A DNA stretch of 64,000 bases from Macrosoma leucophasiata (GCA_036365455.1 JAWQUS010000016.1:14531001-14595000); one strand, 5' to 3'; counted from the first letter of the stretch, positions 44,650 to 55,344 are shown. Translations and numbers: made by a program. The notes: generated by a model not told the origin, from the letters alone.

Positions 44650-44941
44650 AACTGCCTCGGTGGCGTAGTGGTAGGAGGCCGCTACCTTACGCCTGAGGTC
44701 CCGGGTTCGATTCCCGGGTTTGCGACTAAGTGATATTGGGATTTTCTATGCTTAGAAGGTTTTTCTAATGATTAGAAGTTCCCAATGGCACCCCCGGAGT
44801 TTGGAAAATGTGCCCGGTGATGGCAACAGGCTCGCCCCCTATTACATGGGACCAAAATGTAACTGGCGGTTCGTGGGTGTTTGCATGCATGCATTCACCT
44901 CTGCCTATCCCTTCGGGGATTACAGGCGTGAAGTTGCATAC
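44650..44941 (+). mobile_element. SINE family A, full length with 13-bp target duplication
   Basis: 292 bp from aactgcctcggtggcgtagt to ggcgtgaagttgcatac. A-box tggcgtagtggtag and B-box gggttcgattccc. It stands head to head with the minus copy 20 bp away, so the two heads form an inverted repeat. The 75-codon frame inside is incidental. Confidence 0.92.
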
Positions 44942-44944
44942 ATA

Positions 44945-45000
44945 AAACTTTATTTAATATACCATAAGGCAATCGCCTTATGGTATATCAAATAAAGTTT
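44945..45000. repeat. 26-bp-arm hairpin
   Basis: aaactttatttaatatacca then taaggc, loop aatc, and the inverse with one mismatch. It overlaps the SINE's right target duplication. Confidence 0.88.
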
Positions 45001-45982
45001 AAGATCATGAAGACCTAAGTTTTAATACAACTCTTAGAGACTTACACAGGCACAGTCCTTCCTACCTAAAGTTTAATGAAATAAACATGCAAATAAAACG
45101 TGATGTAATAAGATGTTTAATTAGGTACCTACCTGTTACTAAATTAAAACTATTACTATTTACATTTTACAGAATTAAAGTTTAATTCCATAGAATATGG
45201 CACAAGCAAATAGAAAGAACAAAATGTACTTACGTAGTCACAGGTATAATCAATAACTAAATACTTCGATATCTTTGCACACAAACAAAACGTACGTCTC
45301 TTACGGCGGCACGAAGACGACTAAAGCGCCAATGGTTATGCACGACGTTTCAAACTTATGATCCTGAATAGTAACTATCATAACAAAATTGCTTGAAAAA
45401 TAAAGCTGCAATAGACTAAACTGCCATCTTATCATAAGATTCAATAATTCTAATACTGAATGTACCACCATGTTTTTTTTTAGTATAGTTTTAACAACTA
45501 CAAATACCTTTTCAGCAAATAAATAAAACACCAAATGAGCTTAATACTCATTTAAAAATGTAGATCACTATAGCAAAGTTACTAAAAAGAGTATTATCTC
45601 AAAAATCTCGAAGGGCAAAAGTACTAAGCGCTTATGTCCATCATTTGTCATGTATGGCAAATTTACTAAGTGACCTTTTTGTTACGATTTGCGGAAAGCA
45701 AAAATACTAAAACAACACAAATCGTCTGAATTGTGTATTTTAGGCTTCTAATCATAGCTCGACAAGCATATCTCAGTAAAGAAAAAAAGCTAACGGACAA
45801 TATAAAAAATAAATACAATTTTTTTATTGGGTAAGTAAAAGAGACAAATCGAGAAAAACGAAAATCGTCGCTGCTAAAGCGCCACTATCTTTTTAATTAA
45901 TCCTCAGATTGCAATGAGACCTAGACCATTTTGTAGAGAAAAAAAAACCAAACTCAACGGTATAAAAAACGCACTTTAGGTA

Positions 45983-46018
45983 TTTTGGCGCTTTAGTCAT
46001 TTTGCCTTTCCAGTGACG
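45983..46018 (-). repeat. Right TIR of 5.4-kb transposon
   Basis: Inverse of 40627-40662 with two mismatches. Confidence 0.88.
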
Positions 46019-46159
46019 ATATGTGTTACAGCCATATATACTCTACTTATGTACAAAATCCGTCCAGCCACCTTAGCATGACTAAGCAAGCAACAAACAT
46101 CCATACTTTCATATTTATAATAGCAGAACAATGAGAGCTAAACTTATGAACCTATAAAG

Positions 46160-46620
46160 TTCACTGGTGGTAGAGCTCCAGTGACGGAGCTCGCGGGCGT
46201 AGGCACCACCGCATTACCTAATATACTTGCCGCTAAATGGATCCACTTGAATAGAAGTGGTTTGAGTTTGAAAATACCTGTAAGTTGGTTCTTACAGTTG
46301 CATTTAGAGACGTGTGGCTTTAACGTTTGCTAAATATTAATATTTGAATTTTTGTTGAAAGTAGTGTTTAGTTGTTTTTGTAGTGAGTATAATAAAAAAG
46401 ACGTGTGACGTAGTGTGCAGCACTATCGTGTTCCGTTCAGGTGGTAATGTATGGCCCTGTAATTTCCGGCACAGAGGCATAACACCTTAGGCCTCAGGAG
46501 TGGTAACGCATCTGCATTTTGACCTTGGTCTTTGTGTGGGTGTCTATAGGCTGCAGTCATCACTTAACATCAATGTGAACTGCATGCTTGTTTGCCACTT
46601 CCATTAAATAAAAAAAAACT
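46160..46620 (+). mobile_element. Family L repeat interrupted by a ~168-bp insert
   Basis: The head (ggtggtagagctccagtgac to gccgctaaatgg) ends at 46240; the rest resumes tagtgtgcagcactatcgtg at about 46409 and runs to ctgcatgcttgtttgccact plus a poly(A). Confidence 0.88.
46241..46408. mobile_element. Insert in family L repeat, unknown type
   Basis: Starts atccacttgaatagaagtgg (a small hairpin) and ends aaaaaagacgtgtgacg. No TIR or clear target duplication; not seen elsewhere in the window. Confidence 0.5.
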
Positions 46621-47440
46621 GCATAAAATTTGGCAAAAGATAGTAACATTCTGTGAAAGGACATGTAAGGCAGGCTTCCTTTTGTCCGCAACCTATAATT
46701 GTATTAAATTGAAGACTATATGAACAGAGAAGCTGGCAACAGCTAGGATTTCATAAATCTACCGACAAAATATTACTTTTGCGTGATCGTCATTTCTTGG
46801 GATGGAAAGTAACCTATTTACTAAACCCAAGTCGTAAAATCCCTGTGCCAGGTTTCATAAAACTCCTTGCAGTAATTTTTGCGTAGGAATGACAGACAGG
46901 TTTAGATAAACCCACAAATATTCAAGTTAGGATGAATTTTCATTCAATTTGAAGGAGCTTTAATAATTTCGCTAGTGTTGATAAGTCAAATTTCACAACT
47001 AATTAAAACTCATGCTGACCGTAATTTTTCAATCAAGACATCCGAAGTTGTATCTAGTATCAACTCAAACTTCACTAATGCAATATCAGTCAAGAGGTCT
47101 CAACTTTTAATCTATTTTCTGTATTAGTCCCTGATTTCCGCAGGCTCTGTTTTTCCGACGACCTCTGACATTAAATTGAGGATTGTGCGTGTTCGGTTCA
47201 CAATCTGTGGGGAGAGCTTACCTAAAGAGTTTACTGTTCGAGATGTGTCTTTTCAAGCGGTAAATTAGAGAATGTAAGGCAATCGATCTTGCTAAAATTC
47301 TTACTATTGATGAACGTCGTAAAATTCGTATCGAGCCTTGCCGACCTTCAGACCACAATTTAGTAGTAATAGTTATGTAGGCATCTCAAGGTCGTGGTTC
47401 GGTTATTACTATCTACAAAAATATGAAGAATTTAACACTG
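46621..47440. other. Unique stretch
   Basis: A Helitron-like word run (gtcgtaaaatccctgtgcca) near 46830 is weak. No gene. Confidence 0.4.
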
Positions 47441-47442
47441 TT

Positions 47443-47478
47443 TGTATCTTCACACCGAGTCCCTAACGAGGTAAGCAG
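47443..47478 (-). mobile_element. RTE LINE 3' end scrap
   Basis: gtatcttcacaccgagtccc and taacgaggtaagcag match the inverse of 10005-10040. Confidence 0.55.
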
Positions 47479-47616
47479 TGATTAGGCTATAATATGATAG
47501 TTCAGGAGCATTATATTATTATGTGTGAACGAATAGTTGTTTCCATATACATAGAAAATCTTCTTCTTCTTGTGGCTTTATCAGTATACTGTACTACTGT
47601 ACTGTATACTGACAAC

Positions 47617-47619
<3 letters not shown>

Positions 47620-47649
<30 letters not shown>
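47620..47649. repeat. (AT)n microsatellite
   Basis: About 15 AT units, next to the reverse transcriptase fragment. Confidence 0.9.
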
Positions 47650-47651
<2 letters not shown>

Positions 47652-47658
47652 GTATCTG

Positions 47659-47945
47659 TTACTCCTTTAAGGTACTCTGTATGAGTGTTCTTGACAGCTT
47701 CAAATGGTCAATTTTGTTGTTATGTATTGTGAAAAGCGTTGGTGCTAAAGCACTACCTTGTGGAAGAACATTTTTATGAAAGCGCGATCTGCTCCTATCA
47801 GCATTAAGATTGAATTGAAAACAACTAGCTACTACAACTTCTAGTTCACTAAGAATGCCAAGGATGCTGAGTCTAACTTTGACGAGCAATCTGCGTATGT
47901 TAACGTTATCATAAGCAATTGATAGGTCTACGAAGACACTGGTGA
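47659..47945 (-). pseudogene. Non-LTR reverse transcriptase palm fragment
   Basis: Minus-strand sense from about 47942: VFVDLSIAYDNVNIRRLLVK, then NADRSRSRFHKNVLPQGSAL and APTLFTIHNNK. These are the F-DL--A-D motif with the first catalytic aspartate and the LPQGS--AP-LF-IY-ND motif of non-LTR reverse transcriptases of the Jockey/CR1 type. Motif C with the YADD box is beyond the preserved part. About 95 codons remain. The usual A-F-DT spacing is kept, but several conserved residues are changed (IYIND reads IHNNK). Dead fragment. Confidence 0.75.
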
Positions 47946-48049
47946 ATTACTTTGGCTTAAAACCATCCCTTATCTGTTGCGTGAGTATCAGTAAAAATTA
48001 TATCCATAAAAACTAAAAAACAATACATATATGTATATCAGTCATTCAG

Positions 48050-48392
48050 CATAAACTGTGAAAAAAATAAAATCGAAAATAGACTCCATCCACTTTTCGT
48101 TTGAGTCAAGTTATCCCCCCCCCCCACACCCCTACCGACGAAACGGTTGTTGATAGAAATTCAAACGTTACGGCAATAGTAACTCATATATGAGTTCTAT
48201 GAAATGAAAAGGAAAACTATAACACTTAAATTGGCTTTACAAGTTTTCGAGTAATAGTCGATAGTATTTTACTCGAAAATTTTGAAGAACTCCAAAGAAA
48301 ATATTTATTTATTTTTCATTACATTATTCATACCTATAAACTACGGAACCCTTCACTGCGCGTGGCCCGACACGCACTTGATCGGTTTTTTA
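48050..48392 (-). mobile_element. Element Q, minus copy
   Basis: ctacggaacccttcactgcg and cgacacgcacttgatcggtt at its right end are the inverse of the accggacaagtgcg start. A C-run (48115-48127) lies inside. Confidence 0.6.
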
Positions 48393-48399
48393 TATTATA

Positions 48400-48657
48400 C
48401 TAGCTGACCCGGCGAACTTCGTATTGCCTCACAATAACATACCTAATGTGTCAAAGGTTTGATAGAAACGGACTATTTGTATTAGAAAATAAAATTGTGG
48501 TTTTTACTATTCCCCCTTCAATTTCTTCATATTCTTACTTTTAAACCTTTCCTGGACTTCCAAAAATCATTCAAAACCAAAATTAGCCAAATCGGTCCAA
48601 CCGTTCTCGAGTTTAAGCGAGACTAACGAACAGCAATTGATTTTTATATATATAGCT
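48400..48657 (-). mobile_element. Helitron-like family H4, minus, full
   Basis: Opens ctagctgacccggcgaactt, body aatagtccg-like and closes agcaattgatttttatatat. Confidence 0.82.
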
Positions 48658-48915
48658 TAATAGGATAACAGGATTATTACTTCTATTTGGTAAACAAACG
48701 TATAGAATAGCACGAACGCTTATATTAATGACTATGAAATTTGTGAAATAAATGCAAAAGCATTGAATAGACTGATTAATTAATCGCAAATAATTATATT
48801 AATATTCAAAATATATGTGTATGTTAAATACATTTATGTTGCCAAAAACACCTAATGATTATTATATATCAATTAAAATGGAAAAAGCTGCAATATTTCA
48901 TATTTATTTCCCAGA

Positions 48916-49095
48916 CTAGCTCGCGACTGCCCGCGACTCCGTCCGCGTGAGAATGTATGATTGTTCAGTATCTACCCGGACAAAGTCGTGGGCGCAGCTA
49001 GTATAAGACTAGCCTAAGTTACGCCTTGATACATAAGCTATCTGCCAGTGTCCCGTCAAAATCGGTAAAGCCGTTCACGAGATTAGCGGAAATAA
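48916..49095 (-). mobile_element. Helitron-like family H2, minus
   Basis: The first 86 bp are flanked by ctagct/agctag and are nearly palindromic (cccgcgactccgtccgcg; cggacaaagtcgtgggcgc). The rest (cgttcacgagattagcg) is the inverse of the body at 57380-57450. Confidence 0.72.
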
Positions 49096-49149
49096 ACAGA
49101 CATTAAATATTGGTTAAATGTGATAGTTATGAGAAGGATGAGGTATAGC

Positions 49150-49345
49150 TTGCGTTATTAGCCCAGTGATTGCAATCGCCAGGCTAAGCTAGAGGTCCTG
49201 GGTTCAATACCCAAACCAAGAAATATCCAATAAAAAGTTTTCTTGATTGTTTTAATTTATGGGAAAAATTTTAATCGTAACGCCATTCCTTGGAGAGCAC
49301 GTAAAGCCGTCGGTCCAGCACATGTTCTAATAATTTCGTCCTCAT
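49150..49345 (+). mobile_element. tRNA-headed SINE-like copy with 5S-SINE scrap
   Basis: B-box gtcctgggttcaatacccaa at about 49195-49214 with an upstream cgttattagcccagtgattg. Downstream, gcacgtaaagccgtcggtcc matches 39589-39608 of the 5S-headed SINE. Confidence 0.5.
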
Positions 49346-49469
49346 CAATCTCTGCAACCATCTACGAAACATACATACATGCGCATTATCGTACATTTGT
49401 ATTGTAACAATTATGAAACAGTAGAGAGCAAAAAATTAAAGCAATGTTCGGGTAAATCAGAATCAAATT

Positions 49470-49527
49470 AATTCAACGGACTAGTTTTTTGCTGCCGAAA
49501 CACAGCAAAAAACTAGTCCTTTGAATT
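49470..49527. repeat. 25-bp-arm hairpin
   Basis: ggactagttttttgctg (49478-49494) pairs with cagcaaaaaactagtcc (49503-49519); flanking taattcaa extends the arms with one mismatch. Confidence 0.88.
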
Positions 49528-49799
49528 ACATACACACGAACTTGTTTTTTTTTTGACGAAATTTGATGAGATATATATGTATCAGGTAAGCAAAAATATA
49601 CTACGATGTAAAAACTGAAGAAAATCTCTAAAAAATTCTCAATAACGCTTCGTTCCTTTTTATCGTTCAAACTTTAGCAGATATTATTTGTAAGAGCAAC
49701 AACAAGAACACCATAGAAATAAACTTTTTATTAAAATACGCTTCTCTCCCAAAATTACGGCGCTAAAATCATTATTTCATCGAAAAAACAAATAAACGC

Positions 49800-49836
49800 T
49801 AGACACAGGCCTCAGGGGTGACAACACATTTGCAAA
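49800..49836 (+). mobile_element. Family L repeat scrap
   Basis: caggcctcaggggtgacaac then acatttgca. Confidence 0.5.
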
Positions 49837-50625
49837 AAAAGTTTTTTTTTATTTATTTGAAGTTTAACTTGTATTCTTCGATAATACTATTGAGAGCAAA
49901 TCGTTGTGCAGCTGGAAAACCAGCACTAAAATTCCACCGTGTATACGCCTGATTATAATTCCAGCTACAAGCAGAATAACTTTTATTCTCGTAATATGAA
50001 ACCAACAAAGTTTAAACAAGCAACTTATATTGTTTTACTTTCCGATCCGGCGGTACAACCGCTGCACACAACTTTGGTGTGCGGCCGCATCTCATAACAT
50101 AACTTGTATAATGTATAGCTTATGAAAAATTGCCTAATGATGCTTCGTTAAGCTCTGTTATTATTTCATGAACGCGCTCTCTGCGAAGAGTAATCTCTTG
50201 GAAACGGGCCTCATGCTTTAGAATTTAATATATTATGAAAGTGAAAACAGTAATTTATACACTTTCTGTCTGGTTAGCACCTAAATATTCTATTGGGATG
50301 TTGGAGTTTTTGGAAGATATTTAAACCTTTTATTTTGGTCCATGTAGTGTTGTTACTGAATGATTAAGTGTTTATCATGTTTTTTCCGCATATTCTGTTA
50401 TTTATTACTCGAAGTGATATATTGGTGCATGCAGATACTATATTATTATACAGATAATGTATAATGTCCATATCACATTCATTTGGTGCATTTCCAAACT
50501 CTAGGGCTGTCAAGAATTGCTGCCACTTTAAATGGTACAACTTCATGACCAGGGATCATACTCATAGCCTCAAGTTTAATATTATTGGCATTGCACCACG
50601 AAGACACGAGATATTTTACGTAACT
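49837..50625. other. Unique stretch, repeat-poor
   Basis: No repeat recognised; 50040-50095 is GC-richer (ggcggtacaaccgctgcaca). A 60-codon minus frame at 50364-50546 shows no motif. Confidence 0.4.
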
Positions 50626-50627
50626 TC

Positions 50628-50735
50628 AACATAACTTCACGCCTGTAATCCCCGAAGGGGTAGGCAGAGGTAAATGCATGCATTCAATCATACATGCAAA
50701 CACCCACGATTCGCCGGTTACGTTTTACGCCGGAG
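50628..50735 (-). mobile_element. SINE family A tail fragment
   Basis: cttcacgcctgtaatccccg to attcgccggttacgtttt. Confidence 0.8.
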
Positions 50736-51250
50736 ACATTTTAGACATTTTTATGGCAGTTTCATCTAACTGTATAAATCCATATGCCGAGCGCTATAAC
50801 AACCTAAATCTGTCGTAAAAGTCTAATTCAAGTAAAAAAATCGATTTCCCCCAATCTTGTCATTGGTCGTTTACGATTCCGGGTTAAGTGGAAGCTTTCC
50901 TAATTCGAATCAGGTCGTGTGATTGGCCAATTAACGTGATGACGTGACCGAGACACATTAAGTCTTTAGAACGGAAATACTGATAGAAACTTAAACGAGA
51001 CTCTTTTCCTTTTAAGGATAAGAATGACTTAATACTATTTTAGATGTATGGCATTTATATCCTTATTGAAGTAAAATTAAAACTCATTACATCATTATTA
51101 CGTTCTGAAATACAAAAAGCATTTTTCAATTAATTACCAACCTTAATTAAGAAATAGACAAACAATTTTTCAGTAATAGCTTTAAAAATAACTTAAATGT
51201 GTAACAAATGTAGGACTTTAGGGAAAAAAATATACTACCTACTAATTGTA
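50736..51250. other. AT-rich spacer
   Basis: Nothing recognised. Confidence 0.4.
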
Positions 51251-51295
51251 CTGTGTTGTGGTAGTTACTACCGGATAGTAACTACCACAACACAG
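51251..51295. repeat. Perfect 20-bp-arm hairpin
   Basis: ctgtgttgtggtagttacta, loop ccgga, then the exact inverse. Confidence 0.95.
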
Positions 51296-51377
51296 CACGT
51301 GAAACATGAAGACAATGAAACATTTTATATCCTTTCCTAACAGTAACAATTTTTTTTAAGTAAGAGAGTTAGAGTAA

Positions 51378-51667
51378 CTTTTACTGGTGCTAGCGCTCCA
51401 GTGACGGAGCTCGCGGGCGTAGGCACCACTGCATTACCTAATATACTTGCCGCTAAATGGTAGTATTCAGCATTATCGTGTTCCGGTTAGGTGGTAATGT
51501 ACGGCCCTGTAATTTCCAGCACAGAAGCATAACATCTTAGGCCTCAACAGTGGTAACGCATCTGCATTTTGACCTTGGTCTTGTGTGGGTGTCTATAGGC
51601 TGCAGTTATCACTTAACATCAATGGAAACTGCATGCTTGTTTGCCACTTCCATTACATAAAAAGTAG
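51378..51667 (+). mobile_element. Family L repeat, full length with target duplication
   Basis: 290 bp from cttttactggtgctagcgct to the tail cacttccattacataaaaa. Flanked by gttagagtaa (51368-51377) and gttagagcaa (51668-51677), one mismatch. This shows the family moves by retroposition. Confidence 0.92.
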
Positions 51668-52132
51668 GTTAGAGCAATGTTACATTAACTTTAACAAGTA
51701 TGTTGGTACAACCCAGCCTTAGATAATATTTCTGTTGCTTTGTAATATAAATAAACAAAACAATACATCTGATACTGCTATTGCAACTTGTGTGATGGAG
51801 TTACTTAACGCGATTACGAGTCGACGCCAAAAGTCGTCTGCAAGTCAAACTTATATTGTCTTCTGTTTGTGTTCGCGCAACGCCCTGTTTCAGAAGTAGA
51901 ATAGTAGTTACTGTTGTCCAAGTAATATGTCAGGCACATTTATATTGCTTCTCTGATATTTGTGGACCTTCTTGAAAAACAGTTTTATTGTCACGAAGCA
52001 AGTTATTCGTGCGCTACATGATAAGAAGATTTACAACTATGACTTTTATATGGCTGAATCTTTTCATATACGATTATATAACTATATCCATAGGGTATAT
52101 ATACAGTGTGATGCGGGATAAATTGTAATCTC
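51668..52132. other. AT-rich spacer
   Basis: No feature recognised. Confidence 0.4.
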
Positions 52133-52593
52133 AATAAATATAACTACGTTAAGAAAAACCGACTTCAAAACTGAAAAGTAAAAAATAATAAAGATTTAAT
52201 TGTAATCATATACTACCCATTATATAAATGTGCTATTTACTAATAGGTTTGAGGTCGGTGCCAAGCCTTAAACAAATAATTATATTTTAATCACTTAAAT
52301 ATGAATACGAGCAAATTAATACACTGAACAAAACGTAACCGGCGAATCGTGGGTGTTTGCATGTATGCTTGAATTCATGCATTTACCTCTGCCTACCCCT
52401 TCGGGGATTACAGGCGTGAAGTTACGTTTTAATACAATGAAATGCCTACTTTAGTGATTTTGGCTTGGCACCGACTTCAAACCTAGTAAATAGCACATAT
52501 AAATAATGGGTAGTATATAATTACAATTAAATCTTTATTATTTTTTACTTTTCAGTTTTGAAGTCGGTTTTTCTTAACGTAGTTATATTTATT
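52133..52593. mobile_element. 461-bp palindromic element with ~135-bp arms
   Basis: Left arm (52133-52270) and right arm (52463-52593) are reverse complements: aagaaaaaccgacttcaaaa on the left, ttttgaagtcggtttttctt on the right. The centre carries a SINE family A tail (52325-52430), inserted after the palindrome formed. Confidence 0.88.
52325..52430 (+). mobile_element. SINE family A tail fragment, nested
   Basis: aacgtaaccggcgaatcgtg to ggattacaggcgtgaagtta. Confidence 0.88.
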
Positions 52594-53200
52594 TAATACT
52601 TTTTAGTTTATTGCTGCATTGCCAATTAGATTAATGTTCACATTTGTTAAATTTGTAAAATCTGATTCTTTTAGCTTCGTGACAATTAGATACCTTATTT
52701 AAATTGTTTAGGTGTGTCGATACAAATTGTTACACGACTATACGAAATCAATGAAAAAATTTTATCCACGAAGGAGTAAATAAGCTGTGTTGTGTCGTCG
52801 ATAGGTAAATGTGACATTGTCACTTGTTGTCATGCGCATTGGGACTATCTAGGACATCAGTGGATTCAACGTACTGTATGACAACTCGCCGCCTATTCTT
52901 ATTCCTTTAGTCTGAGGTGAAAGTAAGTAAAAAAATGCTCATAAAATAAAAACTAATGGGCCTATCTGAATCAATTTTTTATGGGACCAATTCGAAACTT
53001 TTGCGCATCAAAAAAAATACGTAAATTGGTCCAGAAATCTCGGCGAAATTCGCGTACATACATAAAAAAATATATATACATACCGGCCGAATTGAGAACC
53101 TTCTCGATTTTTGAATTCGGTTAAAAAGAGTTGAAACTAAACCGAAATTTATCCTGTATCTCATGGCCTTGTTACCCGTATTATTACCGGAACACGAAAA
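52594..53200. other. AT-rich spacer
   Basis: tctgaatcaattttttatgg to gagaaccttctcgatttttg (52960-53120) has the feel of a Helitron-like body; not matched to another copy here. Confidence 0.35.
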
Positions 53201-53204
53201 TACT

Positions 53205-53415
53205 GAACACTACCATACCACACCGCGGACACTCCGCCAAAATTCCATACAAACGCTTAATTTGGTTTCTATCCATCAGTGACGTGTATTTACACGCGCA
53301 CCTGTGTGCGTAGCACGTACAAAATACCAACCGTCGCCATAAGAGAGGAAGGGGTTGCGTATGTGTGCAAATCGGGCGGGACGTCGAAGTGTCCATTCTA
53401 TACGTAGAATTATTA
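53205..53415. repeat. Interspersed repeat P, copy 2
   Basis: accacaccgcggacactccg, ttacacgcgcacctgtgtgc and gacgtcgaagtgtccattct match 14727-14945. Confidence 0.72.
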
Positions 53416-53427
53416 CATATTACATAT

Positions 53428-53655
53428 TTGACGACCCGGTTAGACCAGCGGTGCGAAACCACCGTTTGATTGGAAGGGTCGCGGGTTCCTTCCCCGCACC
53501 GGAACAAATATTTGTATGGCCTACAGATATTTGTTTCGGGTCTGGGCGTTTGTGTATGTGTTGTATGTGTACAACGGCACCCACGACACAGGTTTATACC
53601 TACTGTGGGGCTGTGAGTGTATGCGTATTGTATTGTATTGTATATTCTCTGACCA
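53428..53655 (+). mobile_element. tRNA-headed SINE, family C, copy 2
   Basis: gacgacccggttagaccagc, ggtcgcgggttccttccccg (B-box damaged) and cccacgacacaggtttatac, ending in an (attgt)n tail. Frames in both directions (53184-53720) are shadows of this repeat. Confidence 0.85.
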
Positions 53656-53679
53656 TACACTCACCACTACCATTTGTTT

Positions 53680-53915
53680 GTATGGCAAACAAACATGCAA
53701 TTCACTTTGATGTTAAGTGATGACTGCAGCCTATAAACACCCACTAAAAGACCAGAGGTCAAAATGCAGATACGTTACCATCCCTGAGACCCTAGTTGTT
53801 TTGTATCTGTGACAGTTATTACGGGGCCATATATTACCATCTAACCAGAACACGAAAGTACTGCAATACGGTGGTGCCGTACGACACTGGAACTCTACCA
53901 CCAGTAAATTTATCT
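53680..53915 (-). mobile_element. Family L repeat, minus, internal deletion
   Basis: From ggcaaacaaacatgcaattc to actggaactctaccaccagt; the part around the central actacc-atttagcggc is missing. Confidence 0.85.
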
Positions 53916-53937
53916 TTTTTTTTTTTTTTTTTATCTA

Positions 53938-54211
53938 ATTGAAGTGACAAACAAGCATGCAGTTCACATTGATGTTAAGTGATGACTGCAGCCTATAGAC
54001 ACCCACACAAAGACCAAGGTCAAAATGCAAATGCGTTACCACTCCTGAGGCCTAAGGTGTTATGCCTCTGTGCCGGAAATTACAGGGCCGTACATTACCA
54101 CCTGACCGGAACACGATAGTGCTGAACACTACCATTTAGCGGCAAGTAAATCAGGTAATGCGGTGGTGCCTACGCCCGCGAGCTCCGTCACTGGAGCTCT
54201 ACCACCAGTAG
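53938..54211 (-). mobile_element. Family L repeat, minus, full length
   Basis: Preceded by an 18-T run (poly(A) on the minus strand). From gacaaacaagcatgcagttc to cactggagctctaccaccag. A clean reference copy. Confidence 0.92.
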
Positions 54212-54499
54212 AAAGTAGTATCTACAAGTGATACTCATATAATTATCTTTTATGAGTATCACATGTTTTATTTTTTTAAAACTTGCTTTTTATTTTTCAA
54301 ATAGATTTCCGTTTAATTTTACCTGCTATCAGGATTGCGCTTTAATCCACGTCACACTTTAGGTATACCCATTTGCGAAATATATATATATACTTTTATG
54401 CGAAAATAAAGAGGTTGTTTTTATAATAAAACTCCGATGAAACTCCTCGTGTTATTTCCGAATTATGTTGAGTTAACAGATAGTTGTTTTAACTATGTC
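54212..54499. other. AT-rich spacer
   Basis: tgatactcat and atgagtatca (54229-54260) form a small inverted repeat. Confidence 0.4.
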
Positions 54500-54512
54500 T
54501 AATCTTCTATGT

Positions 54513-54862
54513 AAGAAGCGCGCATGGCCCAGCGGCTGATGTAGATCGTAAGCGATCGGCTCGGTTAAGCACTACGGGCGCGGTCGGGTAGTGTGATGGG
54601 TGACCGCTAGTCGCAAATTGAATGCGCGTTTCCGTGCTTCGGAGGGCACGTTAAGCCGTCGTCCCGGTTGCTATCGATGGATAGCAGTCTTTAAACCTTG
54701 TCGGAGGCCTTATGGGCGGTTTGAAAACATTCGACAGTGGGTTGGCCACTAACCCACCCACCTCCACCAATCCGCATTGGAGCAGCGTGGTGGAGTAAGC
54801 TCTAGGCCAAAAAGGGGAGAGACTTGTGCCCAGCAGTGGGACGTATAATGGGTTGCCATTAT
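54513..54862 (+). mobile_element. 5S-rRNA-headed SINE (SINE3-like), copy 2, with 13-bp duplication
   Basis: 350 bp, flanked by taatcttctatgt on both sides (54500-54512, 54863-54875). The 5S-like box region reads ggttaagcactacgggcgcg and gatgggtgaccgc. The tail ends gacgtataatgggttgccat and tatt. The exact duplication shows recent retroposition. Confidence 0.92.
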
Positions 54863-54875
54863 TAATCTTCTATGT

Positions 54876-55344
54876 TGTGCTGTTGAAAACGGATATTACT
54901 AGTATATATGCTGGAATACCTCTGGTTTTTACAGAACAGATGTCTATTACTCACTTGCTCTTTTCTTTATTCTCAAAAAGTGAGCATAAAGGCAACTTTG
55001 AGAAAAATTTGCTTAGTTCACTTAAAAATATATGATATAAGACATATAATAATATAGTTTAGTTAGTAATCCTTGACCTTTTCGGGGGTCGAAATTGTGA
55101 CTGAATTTCCATTCGACGCTTTACGGTTCCTGTGTCCTTCATATCGAGAAAAGATCAAAAGAGTTGCTCACAAAGTAACAGAAACTATTTGCCAATACTT
55201 TTATTAGGGATTATGGAAAGCTGTTTTTTTTTGGATTACCTAACTTTTTTATTCATAATCTAAAATACCATAATGTTTTTGGCCTAGTCAACAATTGACC
55301 GAATGACAACTTGCCTTACCTAAATATCGTAAAAAATGTATTTT
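54876..55344. other. AT-rich spacer
   Basis: No feature recognised. Confidence 0.4.

Larger units (their letters stand above)
40627..46018 (-). mobile_element. 5.4-kb DNA transposon with transposase-like gene
   Basis: Left end cgtcactggaaaagcaaaat and right end (inverse) cgtcactggaaaggcaaaat continue to actaaagcgccaaaa: 36 bp with two mismatches. ATAT lies on both sides (40623-40626, 46019-46022); because ATAT is self-complementary the duplication could be read as ATAT, TA or AT. Inverted subterminal copies of ctaaagcg-cactatct occur near 40830-40850 and 45874-45890, and ggcaaa-ttactaa words recur at 45615-45720. The minus strand carries one gene (41707-44244). Two family A SINEs sit in its 5' region (44445-44628, 44650-44941). 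Confidence 0.85.

Noticed and set aside
53184..53720. 158- and 121-codon opposing frames
   Set aside because: They cover repeat P and SINE family C; no protein motif.
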